NCBI GenBank assembly: GCA_963717725.1
Contig: CAVQWS010000007.1
Location: 1 to 14,369 of the forward strand
DNA from: AC-32 sp963717725
GTDB lineage: Bacteria; Actinomycetota; Thermoleophilia; Gaiellales; Gaiellaceae
Direction: 5' to 3'
Length of the DNA: 14,369 bases
In this document: positions 12,829 through 14,369 of the stretch, piece by piece
Numbering within the stretch: position 1 is the stretch's first letter
How the letters are laid out: the number at the start of each line of letters is the position of its first letter
Made by a program: the position numbers and the translations under genes
The notes under the pieces: model-generated
What the model was told of the DNA's origin: nothing
Database searches by the model: none
What the model saw: the letters and a program-made list of their open reading frames with translations, nothing else

Positions 12829-13301
12829 CGCGTGACCAGCTCCTGGCTGCGGGTGCGGAGTGCGAGCGCCGCCTTCTCGGTCAGCCGCACGAGCTGGACA
12901 CGCTCGTCGGGATCGAGCGAGCCGAGCACGTCGGCAAAGAACTGCTGCCGCTGAGCCGACACGCCCGCGACCAGCTCGCGGCCTTCGCCGGTCAGCCCGA
13001 CCAGGATCGCGCGGCGGTCGCCCTCCTCGCTGTGGCGCTCGGCGAGACCGAGGTCCTCGAGCCGGTCGACGAGCCGCGTGGCGGTGGTGTCGTCCACGCC
13101 GACGCGGTCGGCCAGCTCGCCGACGCGCAGGCTCTCGTGCTGGGCCAGCACCTCGAGCGCCCGCAGCTTGCTCGGCGTCAGCTTCTTCCCCAGCTCGGGG
13201 TGCAGCGACGAGTGCAGGCGGCGGCTGGCGAGGATCGAGCCGAGCTCGCGCCAGCAGGCCGAGAGCTCGGCGGCGAGTTGTCGGAGGGAGGGTGAGCTCA
13301 T
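12825..13301 (-). CDS. MarR-family transcriptional regulator
   Basis: The product is 158 aa, a normal MarR length. The winged helix spans about 40-105: LTPSKLRALEVLAQHESLRVGELADRVGVDDTTATRLVDRLEDLGLAER contains the helix-turn-helix (split by function at 58-88), and EEGDRRAILVGLT is the wing with the conserved Asp-Arg-Arg. The N- and C-terminal helices form the dimer part. MarR proteins usually repress drug-efflux operons until a phenolic or other ligand binds. It is the first gene of the six-gene operon, sharing four bases with the DrrA-like gene. The start is the ATG at 13301, with AGG one base upstream, so the leader is probably very short. It is divergent from a glycoside hydrolase gene. 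Confidence 0.92.
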   Translation of the reverse strand: MSSPSLRQLAAELSACWRELGSILASRRLHSSLHPELGKKLTPSKLRALEVLAQHESLRVGELADRVGVDDTTATRLVDRLEDLGLAERHSEEGDRRAILVGLTGEGRELVAGVSAQRQQFFADVLGSLDPDERVQLVRLTEKAALALRTRSQELVTR

Positions 13302-13309
13302 ACCTGCAA

Positions 13310-13338
13310 GCTACAACAATTGCCCAATGCACGGAATC
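13310..13338 (-). promoter_or_regulatory. possible promoter of the MarR-exporter operon
   Basis: On the minus strand, TTCCGT, a 17-base spacer and TAGCTT lie just upstream of the MarR ATG, giving a nearly leaderless transcript. The spacer holds the small palindrome CAATTG and the MarR-like half-sites TTG..CAA, which would suit autorepression. Hexamer matches are modest; coordinates are approximate to a base or two. Confidence 0.3.
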
Positions 13339-13389
13339 CTTACAGGAGGCTTACCGAGCGGCGGCACCAGCACTGCGACAATCCCATGC

Positions 13390-14369
13390 GTGAAGCTCGC
13401 GCTCGCGACACTCGCCGCTGCGCTGCTCGTGTCGAGCACGGCCTCGGCGTCGCCGTTCGTCAAGTTCGGCGTCGAGGACGACGCGTACCTCTCGCCCGGG
13501 CCGTCGCTCGAGCCGAACCTGCTGACGCTCGACCAGCTCGGCGTGGGGCTCGTGCGCTACTTCGTCAACTGGCGCCAGGTCGCGCCCACGAAGCCCCGTC
13601 ATCCCGCCAACCCGGGCGACAAGGCGTACGACTGGACGGCCGCCGATGCCACCCTCGGTGCGCTGCACGCGCGCGGGATCACGGTGCTCGCGACGCTCGT
13701 GCGCACGCCGGCCTGGGCCAACGGCGGCCTCGCCCAGAGCGCCGCGCCGACGAGCAAGTACGCGCTGGCCGCGTTCGCGGTCGCAGTCGCGAGGCGCTAT
13801 CCGTGGCTGCGTCTGTGGGAGATCTGGAACGAGCCGAACCTCCAGTCGTTCCTGAAGCCGAACTCGCCACAGCTTTACGTGCAGCGCCTGCTCAACCCGG
13901 CCTACGTCGAGCTGCACGCGCTCGACCCGGCGAACCGCGTTGCCGGCGGGGCCACCTCGCCGCGCTCGACGAGCACCGGCCTCTCGCCGGTCATCTTCAT
14001 GCGCGGAATGTCCGCAGCGCACGCCCGGCTCGACGCCTACTCACACCATCCGTACGCGGTCACGCGGGGCGAGACGCCGTTCGGCTTCGCGCGCGGCGTG
14101 TGCCGCTACTGCACCGGCGTGCTGACGATGGCGAACCTGGAGAAGCTGATCCGCGAAGTGAAGCGCGACTTCGGGCCCAAGCGGATCTGGCTGACCGAAT
14201 ACGGCTACGAGACGAACCCTCCGGACGAGAACGGCGTCTCGTGGGTCTCGCAGGCGCGGTTCGTCGCGGAGGCGGCGGAGCGGGCGGCCGCGGCCCCGTA
14301 CGTGGACCTGCTCGTCCAGTTCATGCTCCAGGACGAAGGCCGGCCGAACGGCTGGCAGAGCGGGCTGAT
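13390..14369 (+). CDS. secreted clan GH-A-like glycoside hydrolase, 3' end beyond the window
   Basis: At least 326 aa are open to the window end. The start is the GTG at 13390, giving the signal peptide MKLALATLAAALLVSSTASA (1-20); the nearby ATG at 13386 is out of frame, and no good ribosome site is seen. The mature part resembles a TIM-barrel hydrolase: LGVGLVRYFVNWRQVAP (50-66), then WEIWNEPNL with probable acid/base Glu148, YSHHPY (217-222), and WLTEYGYET with probable nucleophile Glu270. This order is that of GH5/GH39-like enzymes in clan GH-A. A CRYC pair (238-241) may form a disulfide. The polysaccharide substrate is unknown. It is divergent from the MarR operon across 88 bases and probably acts outside the cell. 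Confidence 0.85.
   Translation, partial: MKLALATLAAALLVSSTASASPFVKFGVEDDAYLSPGPSLEPNLLTLDQLGVGLVRYFVNWRQVAPTKPRHPANPGDKAYDWTAADATLGALHARGITVLATLVRTPAWANGGLAQSAAPTSKYALAAFAVAVARRYPWLRLWEIWNEPNLQSFLKPNSPQLYVQRLLNPAYVELHALDPANRVAGGATSPRSTSTGLSPVIFMRGMSAAHARLDAYSHHPYAVTRGETPFGFARGVCRYCTGVLTMANLEKLIREVKRDFGPKRIWLTEYGYETNPPDENGVSWVSQARFVAEAAERAAAAPYVDLLVQFMLQDEGRPNGWQSGL

Noticed and set aside
12829..13332. The upstream part of the long minus-strand frame that would extend the DrrA-like ATPase to 441 aa
   Set aside because: It is Arg/Ala/Pro-rich, has no domain, and lies wholly over the MarR gene, which is a clear family member in another frame. The ATPase homology begins just after the MarR stop.
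13344..13350. AGGAGG-like ribosome site in the MarR/hydrolase gap
   Set aside because: No start codon follows at a usable distance; the hydrolase GTG is about 40 bases away, and no short frame begins there.
13351..14022. Minus-strand open frame of 223 codons opposite the glycoside hydrolase
   Set aside because: It is antisense to a frame with a signal peptide and conserved WNEP and TEYG motifs, and it shows only low-complexity Arg-rich sequence.

Overview
The window is GC-rich DNA from a high-GC Gram-positive bacterium. The best guess is Actinomycetota, possibly the Thermoleophilia (Solirubrobacterales or Gaiellales type). This rests on GTG and TTG starts, a membrane adenylate cyclase of the Rv1625c type, a two-CBS protein of the Rv2626c/HRP1 type, and a secreted collagen-like protein with a Cys/Trp head before its Gly-X-Y run. 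Genus or species cannot be read from the sequence. Coding density is high, and no stretch over 300 bases lacks a gene. No insertion sequence, CRISPR array, integrase or phage gene was seen.

Left part (1-4150). The window opens inside a tRNA-Asp(GTC). A secreted collagen-like protein follows on the plus strand, closed by a strong bidirectional hairpin terminator. A winged-helix regulator (minus) is divergent from a dienelactone hydrolase-like enzyme (plus), with a small palindrome in the short gap. Then come a six-helix class III adenylate cyclase and a CBS-pair protein, both on the plus strand.

Middle part (4181-8740, all minus). Reading with transcription, this holds an SPW-repeat membrane protein, a TfoX N-terminal-domain protein, a PAS-LuxR regulator, a full-length ABC exporter half-transporter, a small GlsB/YeaQ-like membrane protein, and a TIR-like protein with a beta-rich C-terminal half. 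The last three genes are separated by about 20 bases or less and look co-transcribed. The TIR-like protein carries the motif block of the CBASS/Pycsar effector TIR family and is the most interesting gene here, but no dedicated partner cyclase is visible.

Right part (8794-14369). Six tightly packed or overlapping minus-strand genes form one apparent operon: a MarR regulator, a DrrAB-like ABC-2 exporter pair, a ROK/polyphosphate-glucokinase-like sugar kinase, and a NodIJ-like ABC-2 exporter pair. The NodJ-like start codon lies inside a strong predicted hairpin. Divergent from MarR, on the plus strand, a secreted clan GH-A-like glycoside hydrolase begins at 13390 and runs off the window end.

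Overall this is a regulated export and stress-response neighbourhood, with two or three small-molecule transporters, several one-component regulators, a cAMP-type signalling enzyme and one probable NAD-consuming immune-type effector. Apart from operon-type spacing, functional links between the blocks are inference.
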